A stretch of DNA of 46,666 nt from Pseudomonadota bacterium. Its GTDB lineage: Bacteria > Pseudomonadota > Gammaproteobacteria > Burkholderiales > Sulfuriferulaceae. Numbering within the stretch: position 1 is the stretch's first letter; each line of letters begins with the position of its first letter. A program made the translations under genes and the position numbers. Under the pieces are notes generated by a model, which was not told the origin of the DNA, ran no database searches, and saw only the letters and a program-made list of their open reading frames with translations. The stretch spans positions 1-46,666 of the forward strand of contig JAJYPN010000021.1 of NCBI GenBank assembly GCA_021795395.1. Reading direction: 5' to 3'. Of this stretch, positions 27,927-36,329 are shown piece by piece.

Positions 27927-28112
27927 ATGAAACAGGAAACAAGGACAACGGCAAGCAAGTTGCCAAGGAAAAAACCGTCCGTAAAACCAGCGGTAATGGA
28001 GTCCGTGGAGAGTCTGCAGGAAATCCTACTGCGTGAACGACTGACTCCTAGAATCTTCATTGGGGCCAAAGGGGTTAATATATCCAGATTCAATTCATGC
28101 AAGTCTAAATAG
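27927..28112 (+). CDS. Small Lys/Arg-rich protein (passenger gene 3)
   Basis: Encodes 61 residues (MKQETRTTASKLPRKKPSVKP ...). The ribosome-binding site AGGAGA lies 7 bases before the ATG, and the gene begins 11 bases after the peptidase gene, so it looks like a real last gene of the passenger operon. The N-terminal 25 residues are basic and probably disordered; the rest includes a helical stretch, VESLQEILLRERL. No family is recognised. Confidence 0.6.
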   Translation: MKQETRTTASKLPRKKPSVKPAVMESVESLQEILLRERLTPRIFIGAKGVNISRFNSCKSK

Positions 28113-28127
28113 ATTCATCGTTAAATG

Positions 28128-28152
28128 AAAAAAGCCCCTGCGGGGTTTTTTT
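28128..28152 (+). terminator. Terminator of the passenger operon
   Basis: A run of A, then GCCCC, a short TGC loop, GGGG and seven T form a classic intrinsic terminator 16 bases after the last passenger gene. Confidence 0.8.
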
Positions 28153-28489
28153 GGTGTTGGCGATACTTAACCGCCATGTCAACAGCGAGCCTGATTTTGA
28201 TAAAATCTCAACAAGCCATGTTAAACGCCAGCACCTGACTATGTGTATGAGCATGCATCGATTCACATGGCTGACGAGCGCCTTTAGCAAAAAAATCAAA
28301 AACTTGCGCATGTTGTTGCGTTTTATTTCGTATATTACGATTTCGGGCGGATTCACAAGACACTGCGTGTTATCCCGGCAATGGAAGCGGGATTGTCAGT
28401 CAGGCTGGACGCCGGAGGAAATCGCTGGACTTGATCCAGAACCAGAGGCAAAGAAACGCGGCTCATACAAAAAGAAAATTTCAAACTGA
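28151..28489 (+). pseudogene. DDE transposase C-terminal remnant
   Basis: Fragments of one protein appear in two frames. ISTSHVKRQHLTMCMSMHRF followed by TSAFSKKIKNL is in the first. HVVAFYFVYYDFGRIHKTLR, then VIPAMEAGLSVRL, is in the second from 28309. WTPEEIAGLDPEPEAKKRG is back in the first from 28406 to the TGA at 28487. This is the C-terminal third of transposases with the NFVRIHKTLRVTPAMAAG pattern found in IS1/IS1595-like elements. At least two indels are present and the N-terminal two thirds, including the first catalytic Asp residues, are absent. Any transposition must have used an enzyme supplied in trans or predates the decay. Confidence 0.75.
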
Positions 28490-28502
28490 GTGAGACACTA
28501 CC
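28478..28502 (-). repeat. Right terminal inverted repeat
   Basis: 25 bases, the inverse of 26762-26782 with CTCA duplicated. It contains the stop codon of the transposase remnant (28487-28489). Confidence 0.88.
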
Positions 28503-28510
28503 GAATGCAG
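28503..28510 (+). repeat. Right target-site duplication
   Basis: GAATGCAG, identical to 26754-26761. Confidence 0.88.
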
Positions 28511-28517
28511 TATGCCC

Positions 28518-28546
28518 TTGCTATTGAGCATATAGCAATTTATAAT
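28518..28546 (+). promoter_or_regulatory. rpsT promoter
   Basis: The -10 box TATAAT (28541-28546) and -35 box TTGCTA (28518-28523) have the ideal 17-base spacer. The start would be near 28553, leaving a 28-base leader with GGAG (28568-28571) before the ATG. The transposable element ends 16 bases before the -35 box, so any upstream activating element was separated by the insertion. Confidence 0.7.
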
Positions 28547-28580
28547 TGACAACTTTCGTACGATACTGGAGCAACACACT

Positions 28581-28844
28581 ATGGCAAACAGCGCACAAGC
28601 AGGCAAGCGCGCCAGACAAAACGACAAACAGCGCGCATGTAATGCAGCTTTGCGTTCAACCTTGCGTACTGCAATCAAAAAAGTTCAAAAAGCCGTTCTG
28701 GAAGGCGATAAAGACGCGGCAAAGGCTACGTATGGAGCTTCCGTCAGCGTGATAGACCGCATCGCCGATAAGGATATCATTCATAAAAATAAAGCTGCGC
28801 GCCACAAGAGCCGTTTATCGGCCGCGATCAAGGCAATGGCCTGA
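28581..28844 (+). CDS. rpsT: 30S ribosomal protein S20
   Basis: Encodes 87 residues, the usual size. It is a three-helix basic protein that binds 16S r[24 protein letters not shown] is the typical start, and [21 protein letters not shown] the typical end. It has its own promoter and terminator, hence a monocistronic unit, as is common. Confidence 0.97.
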   Translation: MANSAQAGKRARQNDKQRACNAALRSTLRTAIKKVQKAVLEGDKDAAKATYGASVSVIDRIADKDIIHKNKAARHKSRLSAAIKAMA

Positions 28845-28872
28845 AGTCCAACGATCGTCCTGCAATAACAAG

Positions 28873-28896
28873 AGCTGGCTGACTGCCGGCTTTTTT
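28873..28896 (+). terminator. rpsT terminator
   Basis: The stem AGCTGGC (28873-28879) with GCCGGCT (28885-28891), including one G-T pair, has a 5-base loop and ends in six T, 29 bases after the rpsT stop. Confidence 0.8.
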
Positions 28897-29005
28897 CTGG
28901 TAATGTCTAATTCTCGATAGCGATATTCGCTGTATCGAACTTCGTATGCTGAACGTTATTGCAAGCATTCAATCGGAGTGGTATCGGGAAACGGAGCGGA
29001 ATTAA

Positions 29006-29308
29006 TTATTGATCGCTGTCGGGTTCGGGCTGGCTGGGATCTATGACTTTCAAATCGTTTTCGCGCGCGAAACCGAGGACAAAAGCGTAACTCGCCGGTT
29101 GCGTGTGTTGCAGTTCCTTATCGACGACGACGCATTTGACGCCATTGAGCGTCATGGGCCGCACGTAAGGCGAATAATTCATGCGATGATCTTCGCCAAA
29201 GGTGGACAGCGAACCCGATAGCCGCTCGGCCCAGTCGCTGGGTCGAAAAGTTCTCCCCGCCGAGGTCAGCCCCTGAATGATGATTTCGTTATGGCCTGGT
29301 TCAAACAT
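29006..29308 (-). CDS. DUF3579 protein
   Basis: Encodes 100 residues. EIIIQGLTSAGRTFRPSDWAERL is the hallmark of DUF3579, a small family nearly confined to betaproteobacteria and typically found beside argD/argF, as here. The central NYSPYVRPMTLNGVKCVVVD is also conserved. There is no signal peptide or membrane helix. The function is unknown; the neighbourhood hints at a link to arginine or translation, but nothing in the sequence proves it. Here it is on the opposite strand to both rpsT and sodB. Confidence 0.9.
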   Translation of the reverse strand: MFEPGHNEIIIQGLTSAGRTFRPSDWAERLSGSLSTFGEDHRMNYSPYVRPMTLNGVKCVVVDKELQHTQPASYAFVLGFARENDLKVIDPSQPEPDSDQ

Positions 29309-29357
29309 GGTATGTACTTCGCTTAAATCTTATCGGTAATGATTTTATCAGACTATC

Positions 29358-29383
29358 GACCGCTTGCGGTCAGATGTTTTTTT
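29358..29383 (+). terminator. Terminator-like hairpin before sodB
   Basis: GACCG-CTTG-CGGTC (29358-29371) is followed 5 bases later by seven T. The nearest plus-strand gene upstream, rpsT, already has a terminator, so its purpose is unclear. The 303 bases between DUF3579 and sodB otherwise show only a possible sodB promoter (TTGTAA 29531, TAGAAT 29556, spacing 19). Confidence 0.35.
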
Positions 29384-29611
29384 GGTAACATGTTTGTGAC
29401 CCGAGTTTTGCAATTGACGCAAGTCATCACGACTTTTCGTATGAATTATTCATTGCGAAGCAGGATACTCGATGCATCGTGTGCCGATATCCTGTTGAGC
29501 AAAAGTCGTTTCAAGCACATTTGCAGGAAATTGTAAATTTTCGGACCAACACTGCTAGAATATCGTCAACCCTTAGGTTAGTAAACCATCAAATTTGAAT
29601 CGGAGAGTGAA

Positions 29612-30193
29612 ATGACCCATGAATTGCCTGCCCTGCCTTACGCCAAGGATGCGCTGCAGCCGCATATCTCTGCAGAAACAATAGAATACCATTACGGTAA
29701 ACATCATCAGACCTATGTCACCAATCTCAATAATCTGATTAAAAACAGCGAGTTTGAAACGATGTCGCTGGATGAAACCATCAAGAAATCGAGCGGCGGC
29801 ATTTTCAATAACGCGGCACAAGTCTGGAATCACACATTTTACTGGAAATGTTTGAGTCCAAACGGCGGCGGCGCACCGTCCGGCTCGCTAGCCGAGGCGA
29901 TCAATGCAAAGTGGTCGAGCTTCGAAGCATTCAAGGAGGCATTCACCAAGGCTGCCATCGGTACCTTTGGTTCTGGCTGGGCGTGGTTGGTGAAAAACAG
30001 CGCAGGCGAACTGGAAATCGTTTCCACCAGCAATGCTGCCACCCCGATGACCAGCGGCCAGAAAGCCCTGTTGACATGCGATGTATGGGAACATGCCTAT
30101 TATGTCGATTATCGAAATGCGCGTCCCAAATATGTAGAGGCATTCTGGAATCTGGTAAACTGGGATTTTGTCGCTGCCAATTTCGCAGCATAG
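29612..30193 (+). CDS. sodB: Iron superoxide dismutase
   Basis: Encodes 193 residues. Metal ligands are His27 in YHYGKHHQ, His74 in [13 protein letters not shown], and the Asp and second His in [11 protein letters not shown]. The Gln in AAQVWNH and GPSG-like surroundings are those of the iron form. There is no signal peptide, so it is a cytoplasmic enzyme that converts superoxide to hydrogen peroxide and oxygen. A GGAGAG ribosome-binding site precedes the ATG. No clear Fur site was seen upstream. Confidence 0.96.
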   Translation: MTHELPALPYAKDALQPHISAETIEYHYGKHHQTYVTNLNNLIKNSEFETMSLDETIKKSSGGIFNNAAQVWNHTFYWKCLSPNGGGAPSGSLAEAINAKWSSFEAFKEAFTKAAIGTFGSGWAWLVKNSAGELEIVSTSNAATPMTSGQKALLTCDVWEHAYYVDYRNARPKYVEAFWNLVNWDFVAANFAA

Positions 30194-30332
30194 TTATGTA
30201 GATCTGCATCCGTTGCAGAATGTATTCGGCGGGATTTCCCGGAATTTGCCGGGGAACTGCCGGATACGGCTGAACCAGCCTCGTTCCAGGATCAAAACCA
30301 GCCTCGTCGCATTTCCGGATGAAGCAAAGTAG

Positions 30333-30352
30333 AGGGCGGCGTGAGCCGCCTT
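30333..30352 (+). terminator. Hairpin between sodB and argD
   Basis: AGGGCGGC-GTGA-GCCGCCTT forms an 8-bp GC-rich stem 38 bases before the argD start. The T run after it is broken (TCCTGTTTT). It may end sodB transcription or act in the argD leader. Confidence 0.45.
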
Positions 30353-30389
30353 CCTGTTTTCAACCTCATTTATTTGCACCTTTATCGAC

Positions 30390-31571
30390 ATGTCTTATCT
30401 GATGAACACCTATGCGCGCCAACCAGTAACCTTTCTTCGCGGCGAAGGGGTATGGTTGTGGGACGATGCCGGAAACCGGTATCTCGATGCTCTGGCAGGC
30501 ATCGCCGTCAACGGTCTGGGACATGCTCATCCGGTATTGAGCGCCGCGATCTGCGAACAGGTGCAAAACCTGATCCATACTTCCAATATCTATCAAGTCC
30601 AGCCTCAGGAATCGCTGGCGGAGCATTTATGCCGGATATCGGGGATGGATAAGGTGTTTTTCTGCAATTCGGGTTGCGAAGCGAACGAAGCGGCTATCAA
30701 GCTTGCGCGTTTGTACGGTCACGGTAAGGGTATTGCCACGCCGACCATCGTCGTGATGGAAAAATCGTTTCACGGCCGCACCATGGCAACCTTGACCGCT
30801 ACCGGAAACCGCAAGGTGCAGGCCGGATTCGAGCCTTTGCTGACCGGATTCGTGCGCGTGCCTTATAACGATGTCGAAGCGGTGAGACAGGTAGCCGGGC
30901 ATAATCACGATGTGGTGGCGGTGCTGGTCGAACCGGTCGAGGGCGAGGGCGGCATCCGGATTCCCGATGCCTCATATCTGCACGATTTACGACAGATTTG
31001 CGACGCGAACGGCTGGCTGCTGATGCTCGATGAAGTTCAAACCGGCATGGGTCGTACCGGTGCGTGGTTCGCATTTCAGCATACCGATATTGTGCCGGAC
31101 GTGATGACGCTCGCCAAGGGCTTGGGTTCGGGCGTGCCGATCGGCGCCTGTCTGGCACGCGGTGTGGCGGCTGAACTGTTCAAGCCGGGCAATCACGGCT
31201 CGACCTTCGGCGGTAATCCATTGGCGTGTACCGCCGGTCTGACGACATTGCAGATTATCGAAGACGATGAATTGATGGGGAATGCGGCTCGCATCGGCGC
31301 AGCTATCGTTACCGGATTCGAACGCGAACTGGCTGGAGTGGCTGGGGTAAAAGCGATACGCGGCTACGGCATGATGATCGCCATCGAGCTGGACCGGCCG
31401 TGCGCCGAACTGGTGAAAACGGCGCTTGCCGAGCGTTTACTGATCAATGTGACGGCGGAAAATGTAGTTCGCCTGCTACCGCCGCTCATCATGAATGACG
31501 CCGAAGCAGGGCAATTGGTCGATCGCTTGAGCCCGATTATCCGCGATTTCCTCTCCCGGGGAGGCTCATGA
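30390..31571 (+). CDS. argD: Acetylornithine aminotransferase
   Basis: Encodes 393 residues of a class III PLP aminotransferase. The N-terminus MNTYARQPVTFLRGEGVWLWD, the cofactor Asp in MLDEVQTGMGRTG and the PLP lysine in TLAKGLGSGVPIGA are present. It makes N-acetylornithine in arginine synthesis and can also serve lysine synthesis as succinyl-DAP aminotransferase. Its stop overlaps the argF start (ATGA). The start could be ATG 30390 or the Met four codons later. The leader contains a GC-rich hairpin. Confidence 0.95.
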   Translation: MSYLMNTYARQPVTFLRGEGVWLWDDAGNRYLDALAGIAVNGLGHAHPVLSAAICEQVQNLIHTSNIYQVQPQESLAEHLCRISGMDKVFFCNSGCEANEAAIKLARLYGHGKGIATPTIVVMEKSFHGRTMATLTATGNRKVQAGFEPLLTGFVRVPYNDVEAVRQVAGHNHDVVAVLVEPVEGEGGIRIPDASYLHDLRQICDANGWLLMLDEVQTGMGRTGAWFAFQHTDIVPDVMTLAKGLGSGVPIGACLARGVAAELFKPGNHGSTFGGNPLACTAGLTTLQIIEDDELMGNAARIGAAIVTGFERELAGVAGVKAIRGYGMMIAIELDRPCAELVKTALAERLLINVTAENVVRLLPPLIMNDAEAGQLVDRLSPIIRDFLSRGGS

Positions 31572-32488
31572 ATACGATCAAGCATTTTTTGCAGTTCCAG
31601 GATTTGTCGCGGGAAGAATTTGAATATATTTTCACTCGCGCCAAAATCATCAAAAGCCGTTTTAAAAATTATCAGACCTATCATCCGCTGCTCGACCGGA
31701 CGCTGGCGATGATCTTCGAGAAGCAATCGACCCGCACACGCTTATCGTTTGAAGCGGGCATGCATCAGCTGGGCGGCTCGGCCATCTATCTCAATACGCG
31801 CGATACGCAGCTGGGACGCGGCGAGCCGGTGGAAGATGCCGCCGAGGTCATATCGAGGATGGTGGACATCGTCATGATCCGCACCTTCGAGCAGGAAGTG
31901 ATAGAACGCTTTGCGGCGCATTCGCGTGTGCCGGTGATCAACGGCCTGACCAACGAATATCACCCCTGCCAGATCATGGCGGATATTTATACCTATATCG
32001 AGCGTTACGGCAGCATCACCGGCAAAACCGTGGCGTGGGTGGGTGATTCCAACAATATGTGCAATACCTGGCTGCAAGCCGCGGTGGTATTCGATTTCAA
32101 TGTGCATGTTTCGACGCCGCCGGGCTACGAAGTCGAACCGGAGCGTGCCGGTTTATACGATACCACGCATTTCGAAAGCTTTGCCGATCCGATGGAAGCC
32201 TGTCGCGGTGCCCATCTTGTGACGACAGACGTATGGACGAGCATGGGTTTCGAAGCGGAAAACGAAGAGCGCAAGCGCGATTTTCAGGATTGGCAGGTCG
32301 ATACCGAAATGATGCAGATCGCGGCGCCGGATTCGCTGTTCATGCATTGCCTGCCTGCGCATCGCGGCGAAGAAGTCGCTGCCGAGGTCATCGACAGCGC
32401 GCAAAGCGTGGTGTGGGAAGAGGCCGAAAATCGCTTGCATACCCAGAAAGCGTTGATGGAATATCTGTTGCTGGGCGCACTGGCCTGA
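31568..32488 (+). CDS. argF: Ornithine carbamoyltransferase
   Basis: Encodes 306 residues. The carbamoyl-phosphate motif STRTRLSFE, HPCQ and the ornithine-binding HCLPAHRGEE are all present, as is DVWTSMG. It condenses ornithine and carbamoyl phosphate to citrulline in the cytoplasm. ATG 31568 overlaps the argD stop by 4 bases, so the two are translated together. argG follows after 155 bases. Confidence 0.97.
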   Translation: MNTIKHFLQFQDLSREEFEYIFTRAKIIKSRFKNYQTYHPLLDRTLAMIFEKQSTRTRLSFEAGMHQLGGSAIYLNTRDTQLGRGEPVEDAAEVISRMVDIVMIRTFEQEVIERFAAHSRVPVINGLTNEYHPCQIMADIYTYIERYGSITGKTVAWVGDSNNMCNTWLQAAVVFDFNVHVSTPPGYEVEPERAGLYDTTHFESFADPMEACRGAHLVTTDVWTSMGFEAENEERKRDFQDWQVDTEMMQIAAPDSLFMHCLPAHRGEEVAAEVIDSAQSVVWEEAENRLHTQKALMEYLLLGALA

Positions 32489-32643
32489 CCGGTTGCCCTC
32501 GCAAGCCTGCGTCAGCGTTTTTTTCGGTGTAAAATAGGCGGTTGTTAAAATCGGTCTGGATTGTCCGGTGACGATGAATGGCACGAGATATTTGCTTGCG
32601 ACAGCAAAGCTCGTCATGACTAGGAAGATATGGATAACAAGCA

Positions 32644-33870
32644 ATGAGCGATGTGAAAAAAGTAGTGCTGGCGTATTCGGGCGGTCTGGATACTTCGGTA
32701 ATCCTGCAATGGCTGCAGGACCGATATCGATGCGAAGTGGTGACGTTTACCGCCGATATCGGCCAGGGCGAAGAGCTCGAACCGGCACGCGAAAAAGCCA
32801 GGAAGCTCGGAGTCAAGGAAATATACATTGACGATTTGCGCGAGGAATTCGTGCGCGATTTCGTTTTCCCCATGTTTCGCGCCAATACGGTGTACGAAGG
32901 CGAATATCTGCTCGGCACATCGATCGCGCGGCCGCTGGTCGCGAAACGCCTGATCGAGATTGTCAATCTGACCGGCGCCGACGCGATCTCGCACGGCGCA
33001 ACCGGCAAGGGCAACGATCAGGTACGCTTCGAACTCGGTGCTTACGCGTTGAAGCCGGACGTCAAGATTATCGCGCCGTGGCGGGAATGGGATCTGCTGT
33101 CGCGCGAAAAATTGCTGGCGTATGCCGAAAAACACGGCATAGCGGTGGAAATGAAGCACAAGAACGGCGGCAGCCCTTACAGCATGGACGCCAATCTGCT
33201 GCATATTTCGTACGAAGGTCGCAGTCTGGAAAACCCCGCGGTCGAAGCCGAAGCCGACATGTGGCGCTGGACCGTAGCGCCGGAACAGGCGCCCGATCAG
33301 GCCGAATACGTAACGCTGCAATTCTGCCGCGGCGATATCGTCGCCATCAATGACGTTGCGCTCGGTGCGGCGCAGGTACTGGCAGAACTTAACCGGCTGG
33401 GCGGCAAACACGGCATAGGGCGGCAGGATCTGGTCGAAAACCGGTATGTAGGAATGAAATCGCGCGGCTGTTACGAGACGCCGGGCGGTACGATCATGCT
33501 CAAAGCGCATCGGGCCATCGAATCGATTACGCTGGATCGCGAAGTCGCACATCTGAAGGATGAATTGATGCCGCGCTACGCCAGCCTGATTTATAACGGT
33601 TACTGGTGGAGCCCTGAGCGCCGGATGCTGCAAACCATGATCGATGCTTCGCAATCCACGGTAAACGGCTGGGTCAGGCTCAAGCTTTATAAAGGCAATG
33701 TGATCGTGTCAGGCCGCGATTCGGCGACCGACTCCTTGTTCGATCCCGCCATCGCGACGTTCGAAGACGATGCCGGCGCGTACAATCAGGCCGATGCCGG
33801 CGGCTTTATCAAATTGCATGCCTTGCGGTTGCGGATTGCCGCCAGATTAAAAAATAAATTGAGTGCATGA
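32644..33870 (+). CDS. argG: Argininosuccinate synthase
   Basis: Encodes 408 residues of the short (non-E. coli) type. [12 protein letters not shown] at the N-terminus is the ATP pyrophosphatase loop; [12 protein letters not shown] and [12 protein letters not shown] belong to the citrulline and aspartate sites. It joins citrulline and aspartate at the cost of ATP. The stop overlaps the start of ppnP. The 155 bases between argF and argG show a T-rich stretch (32519-32525) but no convincing terminator, so readthrough from argDF is likely. Confidence 0.97.
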   Translation: MSDVKKVVLAYSGGLDTSVILQWLQDRYRCEVVTFTADIGQGEELEPAREKARKLGVKEIYIDDLREEFVRDFVFPMFRANTVYEGEYLLGTSIARPLVAKRLIEIVNLTGADAISHGATGKGNDQVRFELGAYALKPDVKIIAPWREWDLLSREKLLAYAEKHGIAVEMKHKNGGSPYSMDANLLHISYEGRSLENPAVEAEADMWRWTVAPEQAPDQAEYVTLQFCRGDIVAINDVALGAAQVLAELNRLGGKHGIGRQDLVENRYVGMKSRGCYETPGGTIMLKAHRAIESITLDREVAHLKDELMPRYASLIYNGYWWSPERRMLQTMIDASQSTVNGWVRLKLYKGNVIVSGRDSATDSLFDPAIATFEDDAGAYNQADAGGFIKLHALRLRIAARLKNKLSA

Positions 33871-34193
33871 TGACACGACAGTTCGATCAGGTTAGCGTAA
33901 TCAAACAGGCGAATATCTATTTCGACGGCAAATGTGTCTCGCATACCGTGCTGTTTGCCGACGGCAGCAAAAAAACGATAGGCGTCATTTTTCCGAGCAG
34001 GTTGACGTTTAATACCGATTTGCCGGAAATCATGGAAATCAATGCCGGAGAATGTAAAGTCAGGATTAATGGAGCTGCCGACTGGAAAACCTATCGCACA
34101 GGCGAGCAATTTCAGGTGCCGGGAAAGAGCAGTTTCGACATCGAGACTTTGACTACGCTCGATTATGTCTGCCATTTCGTGACGGAAAGCTGA
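33867..34193 (+). CDS. ppnP: Pyrimidine/purine nucleoside phosphorylase (DUF1255)
   Basis: Encodes 108 residues; the family is usually 93-106. The small cupin pattern [23 protein letters not shown], then GECKVRI and [11 protein letters not shown], is that of PpnP. This enzyme phosphorolyses uridine, adenosine and other nucleosides to sugar 1-phosphate and base. ATG 33867 overlaps the argG stop; a second ATG at 33870 may be the real start. The link to arginine synthesis is not obvious. Confidence 0.9.
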   Translation: MMTRQFDQVSVIKQANIYFDGKCVSHTVLFADGSKKTIGVIFPSRLTFNTDLPEIMEINAGECKVRINGAADWKTYRTGEQFQVPGKSSFDIETLTTLDYVCHFVTES

Positions 34194-34330
34194 CTTTTTA
34201 TTATCGGCCGGTTATCGGTCTGTTTTGATTGGCCGTACCGAATCGGGGGTTTGACGATGGACGACAGCGCGAAAGCGGTTCGCTCCGATCGGATAATGCT
34301 ATCCAGAATTACGTCAGAGGAGAATGAGCC

Positions 34331-34816
34331 ATGCCCAGTTTTGATATCGTTTCCGAAGTAGACAAACAGGAAGTGAAAAACGCTGTCGAACAAGCCAATA
34401 AGGAGGTGTCGACGCGTTTCGATTTCAAGGGTTCGGATGCGCGAGTCGAACAGGCGGATTATGTCCTTACCTTATTTGCCGACGACGAATTCAAGCTCGA
34501 TCAGGTTCAGGAAGTCCTGAACAATAAGTTGATAAAACGCAATATCGATATCAAATGTCTGGAGCCGGGCAAGATGGAAAAAATTACCGGCAACAAGGTG
34601 AAACGCGCCGTGACGGTCAAGACGGGTCTGGAATCCGATCTCGCCAAAAAAATAGTCAAGGACCTGAAAGAGAGCAAAATGAAAGTTCAGGCCAGCATAC
34701 AAGGCGATGTGGTGCGTGTGACCGGAACAAAACGTGATATCTTGCAGGAAGCGATCGCCTTGGTGCGCAAACAGGTCACCGATTTTCCGGTGCAGTTTCA
34801 GAATTTCCGTGATTGA
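34331..34816 (+). CDS. yajQ: YajQ-family nucleotide-binding protein (DUF520)
   Basis: Encodes 161 residues. [21 protein letters not shown] and [14 protein letters not shown] are the family start, and [13 protein letters not shown] leads to the end. It has two ferredoxin-like halves that bind nucleotides or RNA. A Xanthomonas relative binds cyclic-di-GMP; other members are called elongation-factor-associated or tRNA-binding. There is a good AGGAGA ribosome-binding site. Given the c-di-GMP enzyme at 17020-18357 it could be an effector, but this is only a possibility. Confidence 0.94.
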   Translation: MPSFDIVSEVDKQEVKNAVEQANKEVSTRFDFKGSDARVEQADYVLTLFADDEFKLDQVQEVLNNKLIKRNIDIKCLEPGKMEKITGNKVKRAVTVKTGLESDLAKKIVKDLKESKMKVQASIQGDVVRVTGTKRDILQEAIALVRKQVTDFPVQFQNFRD

Positions 34817-34930
34817 GGCTAGAGCGCATACGGTACATTCTTCCATCGTTGATCCGCTTCTGGTATTCTTGAATCGATATTGGAATGGTTTTGTTTTTTA
34901 TTCTGCTCAACCTTTTTTCAGGGGATTAAA

Positions 34931-35365
34931 ATGATTATTCGCGACATTCTGACGATCAAAGGCAGCGAAATATGTGCCGTTTCTCCAAATCAGACGATTG
35001 CGGATGCCATTGCTCTGATGGTGCAATATGATGTAGGCTCCCTGATTGTGCGCCAGGAAGGAGTGATGATGGGTCTCCTGACCGAACGCGACGTTTTGCG
35101 ACGCCTGAACGAAAGCGGCGACAGCGTGGTCAATCAGCCGGTCAGCGCGATGATGGTGACCGAACCGATCATCGGTCACCCTGACGATACGGTCGATTAT
35201 GTGCGCGGCGTCATGACCGAAAATCGCGTCAGCCATTTGCCGGTGATGGAAGGCGAAAATCTGCTGGGCGTGATTTCCTTTCACGATGTCGCCCGTGCCT
35301 GCCTGAATGCGGCCGATTTCGAAAATCAGTTATTGAAACGCTATATCAAGCATTGGCCGGAATAA
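34931..35365 (+). CDS. Two-CBS-domain protein
   Basis: Encodes 144 residues from ATG 34931 (AGGGG upstream). Two CBS motifs, each ending in a G-L/V-x-S/T-x-x-D pattern (GLLTERDVLRRL and GVISFHDVARACL), make one Bateman module that binds adenosine nucleotides. No catalytic domain is attached. Stand-alone CBS pairs act as energy sensors that regulate partner enzymes or channels; the partner is unknown. It lies downstream of yajQ with a 114-base gap. Confidence 0.9.
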   Translation: MIIRDILTIKGSEICAVSPNQTIADAIALMVQYDVGSLIVRQEGVMMGLLTERDVLRRLNESGDSVVNQPVSAMMVTEPIIGHPDDTVDYVRGVMTENRVSHLPVMEGENLLGVISFHDVARACLNAADFENQLLKRYIKHWPE

Positions 35366-35492
35366 TTCAATGCCGGTATTGTAATCTTTCATCGGATGCG
35401 CTAACAGTAGCTTATGCGTATATCGGTGTGTAGCCTTGAATAATTCAATCGAATAGTTGTGGTTGTTAGCCCACAGTTTACGGGCCGTCTAC

Positions 35493-35572
35493 TTGACAGC
35501 GATATGTAAAGACATTAAGATCGTTTTATTAGTTTTTTGTAATTGTAATCAGCGTTGGAATTGTAATCGGCG
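35493..35572 (+). promoter_or_regulatory. ompW promoter and ATTGTAATC repeats
   Basis: TTGACA (35493-35498) and TAAGAT (35516-35521) with a 17-base spacer form a good promoter. Downstream, AATTGTAATCAGCG (35541-35554) and AATTGTAATCGGCG (35559-35572) are direct repeats with an 18-base period; a further ATTGTAATC lies upstream near 35378. They may be activator or repressor sites in the ompW leader. Confidence 0.5.
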
Positions 35573-35661
35573 GTAAACGAACTATCGAGTCAATAGCGAT
35601 CGGTGGTATCCAGGAGCGTTATACGGGTTTGATCATTCGATATACGATAAGGGGAAATACA

Positions 35662-36282
35662 ATGAAAAAAATTGTTGGGATAGGTATGGGGTTTTGGGCC
35701 ATATTATTGGCATCGAATGCGTTGGCGGAGCAGGGAGCGATGCCCGGTTACATGCCTGGCGATATCGTTGCGCGTGCTCGGGCAGTCGATATCAATTTCG
35801 ATAGCAGTTCATCTCCGGTCACCGGAGTGACGGCGAACAACAAAACTATTCCTGAAGTGGATGGGAGCTATTTTTTTACCAGCAATATCGCAGCCGAATT
35901 GATCCTGACCTATCCCCAATCGGTCGGTATTGATGTCAATGGCGGCAGCATCGGTTCGGTCGATGCGCTGCCGCCGACGCTGACGCTGCAATACCACTTC
36001 ATGCCGGACAGTCCGTATTTCAGACCGTATCTCGGCGCGGGCATCAATTACACCAATTTTTCGAGAGACAGGCTGGCTGGCGGAGCGATAAACGTTTCGA
36101 ACAATAGTTGGGGCGCAGCGCTGCAAGCAGGGTTCGATGTGCCGCTCAATCGCAACCTGTTATTCAACCTGGACGTCAAGAAAGTATATATGAAAACCGA
36201 TGCATCCTTGAATGGCGCTTATCTAACCACCGTTACGCTCGACCCGGTATTGTTGGGCGTCGGTCTCGGCTGGAAATTTTAG
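35662..36282 (+). CDS. ompW: OmpW-family outer membrane protein
   Basis: Encodes 206 residues from ATG 35662 (AAGGGG upstream). A signal peptide ends at about ALA-EQG. The mature part is a predicted 8-strand barrel with the OmpW patterns GDIVARARAVDI, EVDGSYFFTSNIAAELILTYP, PPTLTLQYHF, YRPYLGAGINYT-like YFRPYLGAGINYTNF and a C-terminal Phe (GLGWKF) recognised by the BAM machinery. OmpW forms a narrow hydrophobic channel and is often controlled by oxygen or iron. The upstream promoter and tandem repeats suggest regulation. Confidence 0.93.
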   Translation: MKKIVGIGMGFWAILLASNALAEQGAMPGYMPGDIVARARAVDINFDSSSSPVTGVTANNKTIPEVDGSYFFTSNIAAELILTYPQSVGIDVNGGSIGSVDALPPTLTLQYHFMPDSPYFRPYLGAGINYTNFSRDRLAGGAINVSNNSWGAALQAGFDVPLNRNLLFNLDVKKVYMKTDASLNGAYLTTVTLDPVLLGVGLGWKF

Positions 36283-36291
36283 CCGATTTCG

Positions 36292-36328
36292 GAGGTGAAG
36301 GTTTGCCATCGGCCTTCATCTCTTTTTT
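36292..36328 (+). terminator. ompW terminator
   Basis: GAGGTGAAGG (36292-36301) pairs with CCTTCATCTC (36313-36322), with one G-T pair, followed by six T. It lies 10 bases after ompW, between convergent genes, next to the rsgA stop at 36330. Confidence 0.8.
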
Positions 36329-36329
36329 G

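Larger units (their letters stand above)
26762..28502. mobile_element. 1.74-kb non-autonomous transposable element with passenger genes
   Basis: The segment is bounded by terminal inverted repeats: 26762-26782 begins GGTAGTGTCTCA and ends GTTTGAAAT; the right end is the reverse complement with an extra CTCA in the middle. It is flanked by the perfect 8-base duplication GAATGCAG. Inside, on the plus strand, are an 87-residue-or-shorter basic protein, a ClpP-like SDH peptidase gene with a frameshift, a 61-codon gene, a terminator, and only the damaged C-terminal part of a DDE transposase whose stop codon lies inside the right repeat. TIR style and 8-base duplication fit IS1595-like elements, but the family is not certain. 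It inserted 16 bases upstream of the rpsT -35 box. Confidence 0.88.
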
